DNA of 64,000 nt. Origin: Variovorax sp. PAMC 28711 (GTDB lineage: Bacteria > Pseudomonadota > Gammaproteobacteria > Burkholderiales > Burkholderiaceae_C). The notes below the pieces were generated by a model. That model did no database searches. It had not been told where the DNA came from and worked only from the letters and a program-made list of their open reading frames with translations. Positions within the stretch are counted from its first letter, which is position 1. Every line of letters starts with the position of its first letter. Shown in pieces: positions 62,616 through 64,000 of this stretch. The stretch is taken from contig NZ_CP014517.1 of assembly GCF_001577265.1 (NCBI RefSeq), positions 3,074,501-3,138,500 on the forward strand, read 5' to 3'. A program made the position numbers and the translations under genes.

Positions 62616-63424
62616 GGCGGGCCATCATACGGAGCGCCTGCGTGACCCAGCGTTGCTTCCGGCGGCAGACCCCACTGCGCGTCGTACTGCGGGCCGCGGA
62701 AATACAAACCGGCTGCGGAGAAGGTCGGTGCCGCCACTTTGCGGCTGCGCGCAGCAAGCACCTCGGCAATCCATTCGGGCGGCGCGTCGCCGCGGCCGAT
62801 GCGCACCAGACAGCCCATCAGGTTGCGGATCATGTGGTGCAGGAAAGCATCGGCCTCGAACTCGAAGTGCCAGCGGCATCGGTCGCCCTCGCCGTGGCGC
62901 GTGATCGCGATGCGGCGCACGTCCTTCACCGGCGAGCGGGCCTGGCAGGCGGACGCCCGGAACGAACTGAAGTCGTGCTGGCCGATGAGGAGGGCGGCGG
63001 CCACGCGCATCGAATCGCCGTCGAGTGGATACATCGACCAGCCGACGCGGCCGGCGTCGAGACTGGGGCGCACCGGCGACTGTGACAGCACGTAGAGATA
63101 GCGGCGCGCCAGCGCGCTGGCGCGGCAGTGGAACGCGTCGGGCACCGGCTGCGCCCACTGAACGGCGATGTCAGGCGGCAGGAAACGGTTGGTGCCGCGC
63201 ACCCAGGAGATGGTTTCGCGCGCGATGTCCGTGTCGAAGTGGATGACCTGCATGAGGCCGTGCACGCCAGCATCGGTTCGGCCTGCGCACAAAGTCGAAA
63301 TCGGCCGGTCGGCGAACTTGCCGAGGGCCGATTCCAGTTTGTCCTGCACGGTGCGGCCCGAGCGCTGGCTCTGCCAGCCCTCGTAGGCCTGCCCGTTGTA
63401 GCGAATGCCGAGGGCCAGCCTCAC
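62612..63424 (-). CDS. truA: tRNA pseudouridine(38-40) synthase
   Basis: The 270-residue enzyme has the catalytic Asp 51 in CAGRTDAGVHG and the C-terminal FLHHMIRNLMG typical of TruA. It modifies the anticodon stem-loop of many tRNAs. The start is GTG 63424. truA between fimV and trpF is the usual order in beta- and gammaproteobacteria. Confidence 0.96.
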   Translation of the reverse strand: MRLALGIRYNGQAYEGWQSQRSGRTVQDKLESALGKFADRPISTLCAGRTDAGVHGLMQVIHFDTDIARETISWVRGTNRFLPPDIAVQWAQPVPDAFHCRASALARRYLYVLSQSPVRPSLDAGRVGWSMYPLDGDSMRVAAALLIGQHDFSSFRASACQARSPVKDVRRIAITRHGEGDRCRWHFEFEADAFLHHMIRNLMGCLVRIGRGDAPPEWIAEVLAARSRKVAAPTFSAAGLYFRGPQYDAQWGLPPEATLGHAGAPYDGPP

Positions 63425-63448
63425 GACAGGGTCATCGACCGTTGCCGA

Positions 63449-64000
63449 TCAGTGCAGCTGGGCGAGCAATTGCTTCGCTTGCGACTTCACGTCGCCGGAG
63501 CTTTCGGACTCGACTTCCTCGACCAGCGAGCGGGCGCCTTCGACATCGCCGAGCGCCTGCAACTCGCGCGCCAGGGAGAGCTTGATCGCATGCGGGCTTT
63601 CAGCGCCCTCGTCGAGCGGCTCCAGGCGTCCGGGTTCGGTGTCGGCCGGTGCGCGGGGCAGGCTGCCGAGCGAACTCATGTCGAATTCGATGAAGCCCGA
63701 GTCGCCCGGCAATCCGGCGCGCAGGGTGGCGGGCTGGGTGTGGTCGTCGTCCAGGGCGGCCGAGCGGGTGACCGGTTCGAGCGGACCCGGCGCAGTGTCG
63801 AAGTCGTTTTCGAGATCGATATCGGCGCCGAGCGGGGCCACCGGCTTGAGCGCCGCAGCAGGCGGCAGGCTGGCGCTGACCGGTGCCGCTTTCGGCGCCG
63901 GCGGCTTGCTCAGGTCCAGATCGAAATCCAGTGGTGCGACCGAGGGCACAAAGGCGGGCGGCGGCGCTGCGTCGTACAGGGGGGTCGGCGTCTTGATCAT
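63449..64000 (-). CDS. fimV: FimV/HubP-type protein, C-terminal part (runs off the window)
   Basis: The minus frame is open from the window edge (64000) to the stop at 63449. It shows an acidic, Pro/Ala-rich linker (DFDLDLSKPPAPKAAP, GADIDLENDFD) and ends with the FimV C-terminal domain (LSLARELQALGDVEGARSLV), a TPR-like cap. FimV is an inner-membrane, peptidoglycan-binding polar protein needed for type IV pilus function. The start and LysM domain lie outside the window; the Met at 64000 is probably internal. Confidence 0.88.
   Translation of the reverse strand: MIKTPTPLYDAAPPPAFVPSVAPLDFDLDLSKPPAPKAAPVSASLPPAAALKPVAPLGADIDLENDFDTAPGPLEPVTRSAALDDDHTQPATLRAGLPGDSGFIEFDMSSLGSLPRAPADTEPGRLEPLDEGAESPHAIKLSLARELQALGDVEGARSLVEEVESESSGDVKSQAKQLLAQLH

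Overview
The window is a GC-rich chromosomal segment of a betaproteobacterium in the Burkholderiales. A member of the Comamonadaceae close to Variovorax is my best guess. This rests on gene order (hemC-hemD-hemX-hemY; maf-yceD-rpmF-plsX-fabHDG-acpP-fabF-rpoE-rseAB-mucD-lepA-lepB-rnc-era-recO-pdxJ-acpS-nagZ; fimV-truA-trpF-trpB-trpA-accD) and on protein style, not on a database search. Most of it is densely packed housekeeping DNA with many 1-4 base stop/start overlaps. I found no rRNA, tRNA or CRISPR array.

Layout. 1-2682 (minus): the 5' part of a large NdvB/ChvB-type cyclic glucan synthase, a small membrane protein, and a membrane-bound diguanylate cyclase. 2737-5336: an islet made of an AT-rich SGNH-hydrolase gene and a deleted IS5-family element, flanked by two copies of the last 259 bp of the ppc region; the right copy belongs to intact ppc (5085-7913). 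8011-12078: hemC-hemD-hemX-hemY. 12308-24479: an exopolysaccharide locus in two converging halves that meet at a bidirectional terminator (16217-16247). The plus half is export and tyrosine-phosphorylation control (wza, wzb, wzc). The minus half is synthesis (initiating sugar transferase, manC, fcl, wzx, glycosyltransferase, wzy, WcaI-like glycosyltransferase). The gene set predicts a colanic-acid-like polymer with GDP-mannose/GDP-fucose-derived sugar, but gmd and manB are not in the window. 24875-34146: rne, rluC, a HAD phosphatase, a small Rieske protein, sppA, an MFS transporter, an RsmI-like methyltransferase and maf. 34183-40625: yceD, rpmF and the fatty-acid cluster. 40639-45064: the sigma-E envelope-stress module. 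45587-53418: lepA to nagZ. 53415-58850: a hydratase, a YgjP-type metallopeptidase, an Hsp70 relative, lysS, a LON-domain protein and a YggT protein. 58861-64000: accD, trpA, trpB, trpF, truA and the C-terminus of a FimV protein.

Five genes carry a reading-frame break: wzy, a glycosyltransferase, rpoE, the hydratase and accD. In four of them the span is exactly one base short of a multiple of three. Because accD is normally essential, I read this mainly as residual indel error in the assembly, and I annotate these genes as full-length spans with the break marked.

The most unusual structures are the ppc-flanked islet, the convergent polysaccharide locus, a candidate small RNA just upstream of lepA, a terminator-like hairpin ending two bases before plsX, a GER tandem repeat in RNase E, and a recurring short palindrome in intergenic DNA. 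I saw no clear evidence of an entirely new system.
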